Shown: positions 1-7,184 of the stretch, in pieces
Position numbering within the stretch: position 1 is the first letter of the stretch
How the letters are laid out: every line of letters begins with the position of its first letter
Assembly (NCBI GenBank): GCA_025455245.1
Contig: JALOMX010000049.1
Coordinates: 1-9,700, forward strand
DNA from: Chitinophagaceae bacterium
GTDB lineage: Bacteria; Bacteroidota; Bacteroidia; Chitinophagales; Chitinophagaceae
Length of the DNA stretch: 9,700 bases
Direction: 5' to 3'
The notes under the pieces: model-generated
Seen by the model: only the letters and a program-made list of their open reading frames with translations
Database searches by the model: none
What the model was told of the DNA's origin: nothing
Program-made: the position numbers and the translations under genes

Positions 1-1
1 A

Positions 2-346
2 TGGAAGGATGGGAAAGTGGTTTATCGTGATGAAGCCGGTGAACATGAAGTACCTGCAAATAGCCCTGTCAGCATGAATTTCTGGTGTTTTTCACCTGCT
101 ATATTCAACTATTCAGAAAAACTGTTTCATCAGTTTATTGCTGAAAACGGTACAAAACCTAAGGCAGAGTTTTTCATTCCGATTGTTGGGGATAATTTCA
201 TAAAAGAGCCGGGTTGTGTAATTAAAGTAGTTCCAACCGATGCGCAATGGTTTGGGGTTACCTACAAGGCAGATGCACCCATTGTAAAGGCGAGTATTGA
301 TAGGCTGATTGCTGACGGGGCATACCCTCAGCAATTGTGGCCATAG
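2..346 (+). CDS. Sugar-phosphate nucleotidyltransferase family protein, C-terminal fragment (5' truncated)
   Basis: The reading frame is open to the left edge, so the gene starts outside the window and only the last ~114 residues are seen; the GTG at 17 is an internal Val codon. The visible part contains an NFW-x-FSP segment (SMNFWCFSP), a KAEFFIP segment, and a C-terminal WFGVTYKAD motif followed by a helix ending in LW. I recognise this tail from ~300-residue Bacteroidota proteins annotated as NTP-transferase or NDP-sugar pyrophosphorylase, which couple NTP to a sugar 1-phosphate. The N-terminal nucleotide-binding G-G-x-GTR-type loop that would prove activity is off the window, so the substrate cannot be named. 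The gene runs convergently into murB with a 29-nt gap. A link to cell-wall sugar metabolism is only suggested by that neighbour. Confidence 0.72.
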   Translation, partial: WKDGKVVYRDEAGEHEVPANSPVSMNFWCFSPAIFNYSEKLFHQFIAENGTKPKAEFFIPIVGDNFIKEPGCVIKVVPTDAQWFGVTYKADAPIVKASIDRLIADGAYPQQLWP

Positions 347-365
347 TTTAATAAGTGATGTGATG

Positions 366-399
366 GAAAGGGAAGTCAGTAAATATTGACTTCCCTTTC
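366..399. terminator. Hairpin between convergent genes, possible bidirectional terminator
   Basis: There is a perfect 13-bp inverted repeat: left arm 366-378 (gaaagggaagtca), right arm 387-399, with an 8-nt AT-rich loop at 379-386. It lies 20 nt after the stop of the + strand nucleotidyltransferase gene. It also covers the last codons and the TGA stop of murB on the - strand. No clean T-tract follows on either strand, so it is not a textbook intrinsic terminator, although the arms are purine/pyrimidine rich. Its position at a tail-to-tail junction suggests a shared 3'-end element that terminates or stabilises both transcripts. Confidence 0.6.
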
Positions 400-1389
400 T
401 AGTTCAACCCCAAATTTTTCCAGAACCGAATTCATTATCTTTTCCGATATTGCATAAATCTGTTCCCCGTTGGCCTGTCCGTAATTAACGAGTACAAGCG
501 CCTGCCTGTCATGAACACCGGCGTCACCTTCACGGTAGCCTTTCCAGCCTGCTTTTTCAATCAGCCACCCCGCCGGTACTTTAGTCCGTCCCATTGATGC
601 AGGATAACCCGGCAACTCCGGATATCGATATTTTAATTCCAGATAATGGTTTGTATCAATTTCCGGGTTTTTGAAGAAACTGCCTGCATTGCCCGTAACC
701 GCAGGGTCCGGCAGTTTGCCCTGCCTGATTCGAATCACCGCATCGCTGATGGCTTTTATGGTAAGCTCTGTTACACCCATTGTTTCAAGTTCCTGCTGAA
801 TGGATCCATAAGTAGTATGGAAAAATGGCTTTTTTGAAAGCCTGAAGCAGACCCTTGTTATAACAAACCTGTTTTTGAGTTCCTTTTTAAAAACACTTTC
901 CCTGTAACCGAATTTGCAATCGGTTGCCGAAAAGGTTACAAAAGTTTTTTCATGCAAACTGTATGCTTCAAGGTATTCAAATACATCTTTTATTTCCACT
1001 CCGTATGCCCCGATATTTTGCATAGGTGAAGCCCCTACGCAACCAGGAATCAAAGAGAGGTTTTCAAGACCCGCCCAACCTTTTTCGATACAGTATAAAA
1101 CAAACTGGTGCCAGTTGACCCCTGCGCCGGCTTCTACCCAAATATTATTTTCGTTTTCTTTTTTTACTTCAATACCGGGTATCTCATTTTTTAATACCCA
1201 TCCATTGAAATGTCTGGTAAAAAGGACGTTGCTGCCTCCGCCAAGAACAAGTAATGGCTCCTTTTCAGGAATTAGGGAAACAGCCTCTGTCAAACTGTCT
1301 TCCGCTGCAATAGAAACAAAAGCTTTTGCTTCAGCATCTATGCCGAATGTATTGTAAGGCTTTAATGATATATTATATTTAATTTCCAT
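376..1389 (-). CDS. murB: UDP-N-acetylenolpyruvoylglucosamine reductase (MurB, type I)
   Basis: MurB is the cytoplasmic FAD enzyme that reduces UDP-GlcNAc-enolpyruvate to UDP-MurNAc with NADPH, the second committed step of peptidoglycan synthesis. The 337-residue product is close to the E. coli length (342). Visible landmarks: NTFGI near residue 13, the FAD-binding LGGGSNVLF (49-57), IPGCVGASPMQNIGAYG (114-130), FGYRES with the conserved Arg at 163, GNAGSFFKNP with the proton-donor Ser at 237, and LEREV, where Glu333 aligns with catalytic Glu325 of E. coli. The Tyr-containing TTYGS segment (192-196) fits type I MurB. The chain stops about four residues after the catalytic Glu, so it lacks the short E. 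coli tail. The ATG at 1387-1389 is 3 nt downstream of the priA stop, so murB is the distal gene of the operon and probably has no promoter of its own. Confidence 0.96.
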   Translation of the reverse strand: MEIKYNISLKPYNTFGIDAEAKAFVSIAAEDSLTEAVSLIPEKEPLLVLGGGSNVLFTRHFNGWVLKNEIPGIEVKKENENNIWVEAGAGVNWHQFVLYCIEKGWAGLENLSLIPGCVGASPMQNIGAYGVEIKDVFEYLEAYSLHEKTFVTFSATDCKFGYRESVFKKELKNRFVITRVCFRLSKKPFFHTTYGSIQQELETMGVTELTIKAISDAVIRIRQGKLPDPAVTGNAGSFFKNPEIDTNHYLELKYRYPELPGYPASMGRTKVPAGWLIEKAGWKGYREGDAGVHDRQALVLVNYGQANGEQIYAISEKIMNSVLEKFGVELEREVNIY

Positions 1390-1392
1390 TTT

Positions 1393-3876
1393 TTATAAGG
1401 TGTCAACATCCGCACTGATCCATACGGATTTAAATTCTTCTATTGATAGCATTTCGGTGACAGCAGACCTGATGTAGGATTTACACTGGGCAAGAAACTG
1501 ATTATTGGGAGGAAGTTTAAGGAGGCATTCCATAATATACAAATTTCGAACGCGACTGATGGCCGGTTCTGATGGGCCGTTTATATGTCCGCTGTATTTA
1601 CGGTTAAGATAACTTACCAAAAATTCAATTGCCCTGTGGCAGGTAGGTTTGTCTTTGTGTTTTGCCTGCAAAAGGATCAGTCTGCTAAAAGGCGGATAAA
1701 AAAACTCTTTCCTGCTTTTGATTTCATTGTTGTAAAAGGATTTATAATCATGTGCCATCAGTAATGGCAGGAGCGGGTGTTGAGTGTCGTTCAGTTGTAT
1801 GATTACCCTTCCGGTTTGTCCTTTCCTGCCGGCCCTGCCGCTTACCTGTTCTATCAATTGAAATGCACGTTCATTTACCCTGAAATCGGCAAAGTGTAAA
1901 ATGCCATCAGCATCAGGAATGCCTACAAGACCTACGTGGTCAAAGTCAAGCCCTTTTACAACCATTTGAGTGCCTGCAAGGATATCGATTTTTTGCTCTT
2001 CAAACTGTTTGATCAGGTTGTCGTGCGAATGTTTTCCCCTCACACTGTCAGTATCCATTCTTGCAACAGTTACATCAGGCAGTAAATTTTCAAGGGCTTC
2101 CTGCAATTGTTCGGTTCCAAAGCTTCTTTGCAAAAAGTTTTGATGCCCGCATTGTGCGCAGGTTTTTACAAGCGGGTAAGATGTGCCGCAATAATGGCAT
2201 TGCAACCTATGAGTACTTTTGTGATAAGTGAGGCTTACATCGCACTGCTGACACTTAGGAATCCAACCACAGGTACCGCATACCTGATAGGGGGTATAAC
2301 CACGCCTGTTTTGAAAAACGATTATCTGTTTTCCTCCTTTGAGGGTGTCCTGAATGGCCTGAAGCAATACAGGGGTTATAATCATTCCTTTGCGTTCTTT
2401 CGGAGGAATACTTTTCATGTCAACAAGCTCAATGGCCGGCAGTTCAACATCTCCAAACCGTTCCGGTATTTCAACAAGGCCATATTTATTCTGTTGCGCA
2501 TTATAATAGCTTTCAACAGATGGTGTAGCGCTACCCAATAAAACTTTTGCACCTACCTGCACTGCAAAATAAATTGCAGCATCACGTGCATGATAGCGGG
2601 GTGGGGGCTCCTGTTGCTTGTAAGATGGATCATGTTCTTCATCAACCACTACAAGGGAAAGATCTTTGAAGGGAAGAAACAAGGCTGATCTCGAACCAAG
2701 CACCACCTGTACTTCGCCATTACGTACCTTGTTCCACAATTCAACCCGTTCGTTTGGATTAAATTTGCTGTGGTAAACGGCTGCAAAGCCTCCAAGATGC
2801 TGCCGGAGTTTTCGTATGATCTGCGTGGTCAGGGCTATTTCAGGCAATAAAAAAAGGCATTGCTTCCCTTTGCGGATTTCTTCTGCAATTATTTCGAGGT
2901 AAAGTTGGGTTTTACCGCTGCCTGTCACCCCATGCAACAGGCAAACCGTATGTTTATCAAAAGCTGATCTTACTTCATCTAGCGCTTTTTGTTGTCCGGG
3001 CGATAAAGTAAAATTCAGGTCTATTTGCTTCGGTAATACCGGAAGTCTGTCAATACTCCTTACTTCCTGTTCCAGAATGTTTTTACGGATAAGGCCGTCA
3101 AGAACAGCGCTTGTTACATTGGCTTTCTTCAGCAAGCCGGACCTCGTTACCTCGCCTTCCGTTCTGCTGAAATGAAGGTAAGCCAGTAACAGATCGAGCT
3201 GCCTGGGGGCTTTTTTCCATTCATTTACCAGTGTTTCAAGTTCAGCTTCATTATTATATATGGGATTAAGCCGTATAAAAATTTCGGTTTTTTCTTTGTA
3301 TTTATCCTGCATAGTTTCCCATGCCGTACAAATCCTTTTTTCAATCAACCTTTTAACCACGGGCATTACATGGGGAGTATCCAGTAGTTTTTGAACTTCG
3401 CCCATCTTCAGTTCCTGCTTTACTTCAAGAGCCTCGGCAACAACATATTCTCTGTCTGACAGTTCAGAGGGATCAATACCATGTCCTTCATTAAACTGAA
3501 GTATGGTTTCGCTGGAAAGCTTGAGATGTGTTGGCAAAGCCGCAAGCATCACTTCTCCTTCGCTGCACATGTAATATTGAGCAATCCATGTCCATAGTTT
3601 CAGTTGTTCTTCTGTAACTATCGGATGTTCATCCAGGACCTGTATGATGGGTTTGGGGCTAAAACCAACGGGGGCGGTTTGATGGAGTCGTATTACAATA
3701 CCAGCATACCTTTTTTGTTTCCCCACCTGCACTTCAACCCTGCATCCGGTTTTTACAGATTCCTTCAGATCGGGAGGGACACTCCAGGTAAGGGTTTTGG
3801 GCAGGTATAAAGGAATGATAACATCAGCAAACCAATCCGATGGTTCAAAAAGGGAATGTGTTTGAGGTTCATTCAT
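1393..3876 (-). CDS. priA: Primosomal protein N' (replication restart helicase PriA)
   Basis: PriA is a superfamily 2 3'-5' DNA helicase that recognises stalled forks and D-loops and reloads the replicative helicase. The 827-residue chain is complete: an N-terminal 3'BD-like region (residues ~15-110), a winged-helix-like segment, then the helicase core with Walker A GVTGSGKT (316-323), DEEH box (412-415), LGSATPS (448-454) and GRAGR (680-684). All eight zinc-binding cysteines are present as four CxxC pairs at 533/536, 542/545, 560/563 and 573/576. The C-terminal domain follows. The start at 3874-3876 overlaps the stop of the upstream acyltransferase gene as ATGA on the coding strand, and murB begins 3 nt after the priA stop. 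This is classic translational coupling, so expression probably depends on upstream genes. No disruption or missing motif was seen. Confidence 0.97.
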   Translation of the reverse strand: MNEPQTHSLFEPSDWFADVIIPLYLPKTLTWSVPPDLKESVKTGCRVEVQVGKQKRYAGIVIRLHQTAPVGFSPKPIIQVLDEHPIVTEEQLKLWTWIAQYYMCSEGEVMLAALPTHLKLSSETILQFNEGHGIDPSELSDREYVVAEALEVKQELKMGEVQKLLDTPHVMPVVKRLIEKRICTAWETMQDKYKEKTEIFIRLNPIYNNEAELETLVNEWKKAPRQLDLLLAYLHFSRTEGEVTRSGLLKKANVTSAVLDGLIRKNILEQEVRSIDRLPVLPKQIDLNFTLSPGQQKALDEVRSAFDKHTVCLLHGVTGSGKTQLYLEIIAEEIRKGKQCLFLLPEIALTTQIIRKLRQHLGGFAAVYHSKFNPNERVELWNKVRNGEVQVVLGSRSALFLPFKDLSLVVVDEEHDPSYKQQEPPPRYHARDAAIYFAVQVGAKVLLGSATPSVESYYNAQQNKYGLVEIPERFGDVELPAIELVDMKSIPPKERKGMIITPVLLQAIQDTLKGGKQIIVFQNRRGYTPYQVCGTCGWIPKCQQCDVSLTYHKSTHRLQCHYCGTSYPLVKTCAQCGHQNFLQRSFGTEQLQEALENLLPDVTVARMDTDSVRGKHSHDNLIKQFEEQKIDILAGTQMVVKGLDFDHVGLVGIPDADGILHFADFRVNERAFQLIEQVSGRAGRKGQTGRVIIQLNDTQHPLLPLLMAHDYKSFYNNEIKSRKEFFYPPFSRLILLQAKHKDKPTCHRAIEFLVSYLNRKYSGHINGPSEPAISRVRNLYIMECLLKLPPNNQFLAQCKSYIRSAVTEMLSIEEFKSVWISADVDTL

Positions 3877-4631
3877 TGGTAATGTCCGCCATATTTTTTA
3901 ATGCATTCTTCCATCAGGTCGAAGGTCGTCTTTTTCAGGGAAGCAACATCATTCATGGTAAGCCCTTCAACAGGAATTTCAGGAAGGTGAACCGCCCTTG
4001 ATTTTCCCGGGGTTATAGAAAAAATACTTTTATGATGCATCCTTTTTACGGCATCGAGGAAAACGATCGGTTTGACCGGTGTTTGCATTTCAATGGCAAG
4101 CCTGAATGCGCCATCGTAAAATGATTTGAGCGGCTGCCCTGTTTCATTAAAGGTGCCTTCAGGAAAAATAAAAATGGAAATATTCTGGTCAAGTACTTTT
4201 TGAAGTTCTTTTATACTGTTGGCCCTGCTTTGAGGATTTGACCTGTCAATCAATACAACTGCCAGTTTGTAAAGGGTTCCAAAAACGGGGATCTTACCCA
4301 TTTCCTTTTTGCCCAATACCCTGAACGAATTTTTCCGGATCCCCTGAAAAATAAGCGGGATGTCGATATAGGAAATATGATTGGCCACGAATACATAATG
4401 CCTGTTTTTATCAATAGGGCTTTCCACAATATTTTTATGCCTTACCCCAATCAGAAATATCCACGAATCGCTCCATGCCCTGCTAAGTTTAACCACCAAA
4501 TTGCCTGCAACAGGTTGACCAAGCATTGTGGCTATGAGTACAAAAGGAAAAACAACAAGCAAACCTGCTATAAAGGTTAAATAGCAATAAGGAAGGTAAA
4601 TCGGATAAAGAATTTTCTTAATTGGTTTCAT
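3873..4631 (-). CDS. 1-acyl-sn-glycerol-3-phosphate acyltransferase family protein (PlsC-like)
   Basis: This is a membrane-bound lysophospholipid acyltransferase-family protein, likely making phosphatidic acid from lysophosphatidic acid and an acyl donor. With the chosen start (ATG at 4629-4631, protein beginning MKPIKK) it is 252 residues, normal for PlsC. A hydrophobic segment lies at residues ~15-37. Motif I is NHISYID, an HX4D motif with His85 and Asp90. Motif II is VLIDRS, and motif III is FPEGT starting near residue 156. The frame stays open to an ATG at 4706, but that start would add 25 residues overlapping the upstream ABM gene by 64 nt. The internal Met leaves an 11-nt gap and matches usual PlsC N-termini. 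The stop overlaps the priA start by 4 nt. Acyl-chain and acceptor specificity cannot be read from the sequence; ornithine-lipid or other acyl transfer is possible. Confidence 0.88.
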   Translation of the reverse strand: MKPIKKILYPIYLPYCYLTFIAGLLVVFPFVLIATMLGQPVAGNLVVKLSRAWSDSWIFLIGVRHKNIVESPIDKNRHYVFVANHISYIDIPLIFQGIRKNSFRVLGKKEMGKIPVFGTLYKLAVVLIDRSNPQSRANSIKELQKVLDQNISIFIFPEGTFNETGQPLKSFYDGAFRLAIEMQTPVKPIVFLDAVKRMHHKSIFSITPGKSRAVHLPEIPVEGLTMNDVASLKKTTFDLMEECIKKYGGHYQ

Positions 4632-4642
4632 GCCGTCGTATT

Positions 4643-4936
4643 TCAGAGCCTTGTCAGTGAATGAGCCATGGCTTTTGCCGTAAACATGGGTCTTACCGTG
4701 GACCAAAGTTTTTTGAAGAATTCACTATACCGGTAATTGTCAAGATAGTGTTCACTTTCCCATTGGCTGATGGTAAAAAATATGTTAGGCTCTTTGTGGT
4801 CCTGATAAGCCTGCAGGCTGATACAACCTTCCATACCTGCAATGGCAGCTTTATGGCCGGTCCATATTTGCTTGAAATCATCAATGTGTTCCGAAGCGAG
4901 GGTAAGTTTTACAACCCTTGTCAGTGGAGTAGTCAT
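4643..4936 (-). CDS. Antibiotic biosynthesis monooxygenase (ABM) domain protein, putative quinol monooxygenase
   Basis: A small 97-residue protein with the look of the ABM-type dimeric ferredoxin-like fold: a first beta strand (VVKLTLA), a helix with HIDDF...WTGHKAAI, the strand GCISLQAYQD, then NIFFTISQWES, YRYSEFFKKLW and a final strand. The W-E-S followed by a YxxS/E-F helix is typical of ABM and putative quinol monooxygenase proteins, many of which act on quinols or aromatic substrates without cofactors. The reaction here is unknown, and detoxification or heme- or quinone-related roles are equally open. The ATG at 4934-4936 lies 13 nt after the DUF62-protein stop, and the gene ends 11 nt before plsC, so it sits inside the operon. 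The length is complete for a single-domain member. Confidence 0.75.
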   Translation of the reverse strand: MTTPLTRVVKLTLASEHIDDFKQIWTGHKAAIAGMEGCISLQAYQDHKEPNIFFTISQWESEHYLDNYRYSEFFKKLWSTVRPMFTAKAMAHSLTRL

Positions 4937-4949
4937 GGCTTAAAAAAAT

Positions 4950-5771
4950 TTAACCGAATAAAATACGGACCGTTTGGTAAAACATACGCGACTTGATAAA
5001 GTCGGGATTTGCAAGGTCGCTGAATGCTTTCAATCCAAACAGCCCCGCTGCGTTTCCTTTATTGACTGCAATTTCAAGATAACCTGCCGAATTAAAAAAC
5101 GCAAGTTTATTGCCTTCAATCACCTGTGGGTATCCTTCATTTATTTTTGTAATGTGGTCCTTGCTTTTGAATGTAATGGTGAATGGCCTTCCTTTTCCGA
5201 CCCTTTCAAAATCATCACGGGTAATATTTACGATCACATTCTCAAACCTGTCTATAAAAATTATCCTGCCATCAATGTGATCCGGTCCGTAGTTTGCCTG
5301 AAGACTAAATTTTTCCACCAATGCATCAGGTTCCTCTCCAATCAAATGCAATGACTCACCCTTTTCTATCTTATAAAACGCATCTGCCCAAACATCGGCC
5401 CATGAAAGTGTATTGTACTGCACCGCTTTATGGATAGGCAGCCTGATGGCCATTTCGGGTTGCCCACCCAATACCATAGGCAGTAAGCCATTGTCGGGCG
5501 CACCAAAATAAAGTCCTTGATGAAAAGCCAATATGGGTAGTGATTGGGTGGTATCAAAAAGATTGACAAGCAATAAATGGTAGGAGTGAGCAGGGTAGTG
5601 GAACACGCTGTTTTGAATAATGTAAGCAGCCTCCGCAAAGTTAAAGGGTTCCACTTCGTGGGTGATATCAACTATGCGGCAATCCGCAAGCCGTTGCATA
5701 AGCCTGCCTTTGAAAGCGCCTGCAAGGTAATCCTTGCTGCCAAAATCGGATGTTAACGTAACTATTGCCAC
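4950..5771 (-). CDS. DUF62 / SAM hydroxide adenosyltransferase-like protein (triad residues divergent)
   Basis: This 273-residue protein has the two-domain layout of DUF62 proteins (SAM hydrolase / fluorinase-chlorinase superfamily). The N-terminal domain carries TLTSDFGSKDYLAG (5-18), IVDITHEVEPF (33-43) and GAPDNGLL (90-97). The C-terminal barrel carries DRFENVIVNI (174-183) and FNSAGYLEIAVNKG (226-239). Characterised family members hydrolyse S-adenosylmethionine to adenosine and methionine using a conserved Asp-Arg-His triad, found in VDPGVGTxR and TFHGRD motifs. Aligned by eye, these positions are Asn70, Ser77 and Ser123 here (VNLFDTTQS and TLSWAD), so the triad appears lost and hydrolase activity is doubtful. 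The start is GTG at 5769-5771: no in-frame ATG lies close upstream, and the following AIVTLTSDFG matches family N-termini. The gene lies 61 nt downstream of the SDR gene and 13 nt upstream of the ABM gene. Confidence 0.85.
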   Translation of the reverse strand: MAIVTLTSDFGSKDYLAGAFKGRLMQRLADCRIVDITHEVEPFNFAEAAYIIQNSVFHYPAHSYHLLLVNLFDTTQSLPILAFHQGLYFGAPDNGLLPMVLGGQPEMAIRLPIHKAVQYNTLSWADVWADAFYKIEKGESLHLIGEEPDALVEKFSLQANYGPDHIDGRIIFIDRFENVIVNITRDDFERVGKGRPFTITFKSKDHITKINEGYPQVIEGNKLAFFNSAGYLEIAVNKGNAAGLFGLKAFSDLANPDFIKSRMFYQTVRILFG

Positions 5772-5832
5772 CGGGTTGGTAAGTGCAGCGGCTAAAATAC
5801 ACAGGTATTTGCAATTGCTTTTAAAAAAGGGG

Positions 5833-6639
5833 CTACTTTACCAATTCCCCGTTTTTAAAAAAGAATTTATGAACCTGCCGGTCTGCCAACGAAGGAAAAA
5901 GCTTATTGAGCCAAATGGTTAATTTTCCCTGAAAAGTGAGCACAAGGGTGCGCTGCCTGTTGGAAACTGACTTCAGGATATGTTGGGCACATTCTTCGGC
6001 ACTCATCATTTTTCCTTCATCCATACTTGTGTCGCCATGTGGTTTTGCATCTTTATCGAGTGCGGCAAACCGAATATTACTTGCCGTAAATCCGGGACAA
6101 ACCCACATAACATTAACACCGGTATTCAGCAACTCTGTTCTGAGCGCTTCAAGCCAACCCTGTAAGGCGTATTTGCTTGCACTATAGCCGCTGCGACCGG
6201 GTAAGCCCCTGTAGCCGGCTATGCTTGATACGCCTATTACATCACCCCTGCGCCCGATAATAGAAGGAAGGGCATATTTGGTACAATATAAAGCTCCCCA
6301 GAAATTTACATTCATCAGCCGCTGAAAAGTATCTATAGCAGTATCATTAAAAAGGCCGCGCATACTTAAACCGGCATTATTGATTAAAATATCAATGCCA
6401 CCATAAATTTTTATGGTACTTTCAATTAACTGCCGGCAATCATTTTCATTGCTCACATCGGCCACAAGTGTATGTAGAGGCTTGTCGGGGTGCAAAATCT
6501 GCAGTTGATACAGTTTGTCAGAATTCCTGCCACAGGTGGCTACTTTGCAACCTAAGGCAAGTAATTGTTCAACAAGGGCTTTCCCGATACCCTCACTTCC
6601 CCCTGTAACCACCGCAACTTTATCCTTGAAATAGTCCAT
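5833..6639 (-). CDS. Short-chain dehydrogenase/reductase (SDR) family oxidoreductase
   Basis: A classical SDR of 268 residues that uses NAD(P)H to reduce or oxidise a carbonyl or alcohol. Numbered from the chosen start MDYFKDK (ATG at 6637-6639), the cofactor loop TGGSEGIG is at 12-19, the NNAG motif at 87-90, the tetrad Asn in NVNF at ~112, the catalytic Ser in VSSIAG at ~139, and YSASK with Tyr152 and Lys156. A CGRN segment after beta-2 places an Arg (R37) where NADP-preferring SDRs often have a basic residue. The frame is open to an ATG at 6711, but the 24 extra residues precede the normal SDR N-terminus and look non-native. The C-terminal tail (VLTFQGKLTIWLNKLFPSL) is amphipathic and may contact membrane. 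The substrate is not identifiable; with a PlsC-like gene nearby a lipid substrate is conceivable. It is the first gene of the leftward cluster. Confidence 0.88.
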   Translation of the reverse strand: MDYFKDKVAVVTGGSEGIGKALVEQLLALGCKVATCGRNSDKLYQLQILHPDKPLHTLVADVSNENDCRQLIESTIKIYGGIDILINNAGLSMRGLFNDTAIDTFQRLMNVNFWGALYCTKYALPSIIGRRGDVIGVSSIAGYRGLPGRSGYSASKYALQGWLEALRTELLNTGVNVMWVCPGFTASNIRFAALDKDAKPHGDTSMDEGKMMSAEECAQHILKSVSNRQRTLVLTFQGKLTIWLNKLFPSLADRQVHKFFFKNGELVK

Positions 6640-6740
6640 CGCAACCCTTTTTTTGATTTTTGCAAAGGTCTGAAACCCGCGCCAATTAAGGGTTGTAAAA
6701 GTTTCCAACATAAAGTTAAGAAATTAGGTTCAGAAAAATT

Positions 6741-6771
6741 TTGGGTAAAAAGTTTCAACCTCCTATTTTTG
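6741..6771 (+). promoter_or_regulatory. Bacteroidota-type promoter for tRNA-Lys
   Basis: A perfect TAnnTTTG -7 box (TATTTTTG, 6764-6771) is preceded by TTG at 6741-6743 as the -33 element, with a 20-nt spacer. This is within the range described for Bacteroidota sigma-A promoters. Transcription would start near 6778, giving a ~35-nt 5' leader before the tRNA. The box lies in the divergent gap between the SDR gene and the tRNA, where it can only serve the rightward tRNA. Confidence 0.72.
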
Positions 6772-6812
6772 CACTCCCAAAAAACGAATAACCTTTGTTT
6801 TTTAGGTCAGGA

Positions 6813-6885
6813 GATCTGGTAGCTCAGTTGGTAGAGCAATACACTTTTAATGTATGGGCCCTGGGTTCGAGTCCCAGCCGGATCA
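6813..6885 (+). tRNA. tRNA-Lys (anticodon UUU)
   Basis: A full 73-nt cloverleaf can be folded by hand. The acceptor stem is GATCTGG (6813-6819) with CCGGATC (6878-6884), including one T-G pair. The D arm is GCTC/GAGC. The anticodon stem ATACA/TGTAT encloses the loop CTTTTAA, with anticodon TTT at 6846-6848. The T arm is CTGGG-TTCGAGT-CCCAG. The discriminator is A at 6885. CCA is not encoded (the following bases are cat), so it must be added by the nucleotidyltransferase. The gene has its own promoter and terminator and is monocistronic. Confidence 0.97.
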
Positions 6886-6891
6886 CATCAG

Positions 6892-6937
6892 AAGGGCTGA
6901 AACACTTGTCGGATAAGGGTTTCAGCCTTTTTCTTTT
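6892..6937 (+). terminator. Rho-independent terminator after tRNA-Lys
   Basis: A perfect 9-bp stem (GGCTGAAAC 6895-6903 with GTTTCAGCC 6919-6927) extends by weaker AAG/TTT pairs at its base and encloses a 15-nt loop. It is followed directly by a T-rich run at 6928-6937. It starts 7 nt after the tRNA and should separate tRNA transcription from aroK. Confidence 0.88.
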
Positions 6938-7160
6938 AAGGGGCACCATTAAGGTCATTTCACCGCCCCGGTTATTTGCCATAATCATTTCTTTCAGTAA
7001 CATGCTTTCACGCCGGCGGGGCGTTTAGAAAAAAATCGAGAATTCCGATTGGTTATTTACCTGCCTTCGGATCTTTTTAGGCAAAGGGGTACCCGATTCA
7101 GCACTTCCGGCGGTTACGGGTATGCTGTTTTCAGCTAGTTTTAGCCCGAAGGAATATAGT
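6938..7160. other. Intergenic spacer between tRNA terminator and aroK promoter
   Basis: About 220 bp with no supportable gene on either strand. The short open frame running through the tRNA region is a chance frame. A 7-bp inverted repeat (CGCCCCG at 6964-6970, CGGGGCG at 7017-7023) has a 46-nt loop, and a second weak one (TGCCT/AGGCA) lies around 7061-7083. Neither is convincing as a terminator or RNA gene. Confidence 0.5.
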
Positions 7161-7168
7161 TAAATTTG
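7161..7168 (+). promoter_or_regulatory. Putative -7 box for aroK-DUF423 operon
   Basis: TAAATTTG matches the Bacteroidota TAnnTTTG consensus and lies 16 nt upstream of the aroK ATG. This implies a very short leader of about 10 nt. The upstream -33 element is weak: only a TTTTAG-like sequence at 7139-7144, 18 nt before the -7 box, instead of TTTG. Confidence 0.55.
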
Positions 7169-7184
7169 CATCAACATTTTTTTT

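Noticed and set aside
914..1357. A 147-codon open frame on the + strand opposite murB
   Set aside because: It is fully antisense to well-conserved MurB motifs and has no family features.
2107..2541. A 144-codon open frame on the + strand opposite priA
   Set aside because: It lies fully inside the conserved helicase and zinc-binding part of priA on the other strand and shows no recognisable domain; it is a shadow frame.
4632..4706. N-terminal extension of the PlsC-like protein to an ATG at 4706
   Set aside because: It would overlap the ABM gene by 64 nt and adds 25 residues without family similarity; the Met at 4631 fits the spacing and the usual N-terminus.
4950..5771. DUF62 protein considered as a fluorinase or chlorinase
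   Set aside because: Halogenases belong to the same superfamily, but there is no natural-product cluster here and nothing in the sequence specifically supports halide use.
5772..5832. A separate promoter for the DUF62 gene in the 61-nt gap after the SDR gene
   Set aside because: The best -7 candidate on the - strand (TATTTTAG) has one mismatch and the nearest TTG is only ~12 nt away; not enough to call.
6640..6711. N-terminal extension of the SDR protein to an ATG at 6711
   Set aside because: Classical SDRs begin a few residues before the TGxxxGIG loop; the extra 24 residues precede that and look like untranslated leader.
6964..7023. Inverted repeat CGCCCCG/CGGGGCG downstream of the tRNA terminator
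   Set aside because: It has only 7 bp of stem with a 46-nt loop and no T-run; weak as a terminator or RNA gene.
6795..7028. A 77-codon open frame across the tRNA gene and its terminator
   Set aside because: It reads through a clear tRNA-Lys and terminator, so it is a chance frame.
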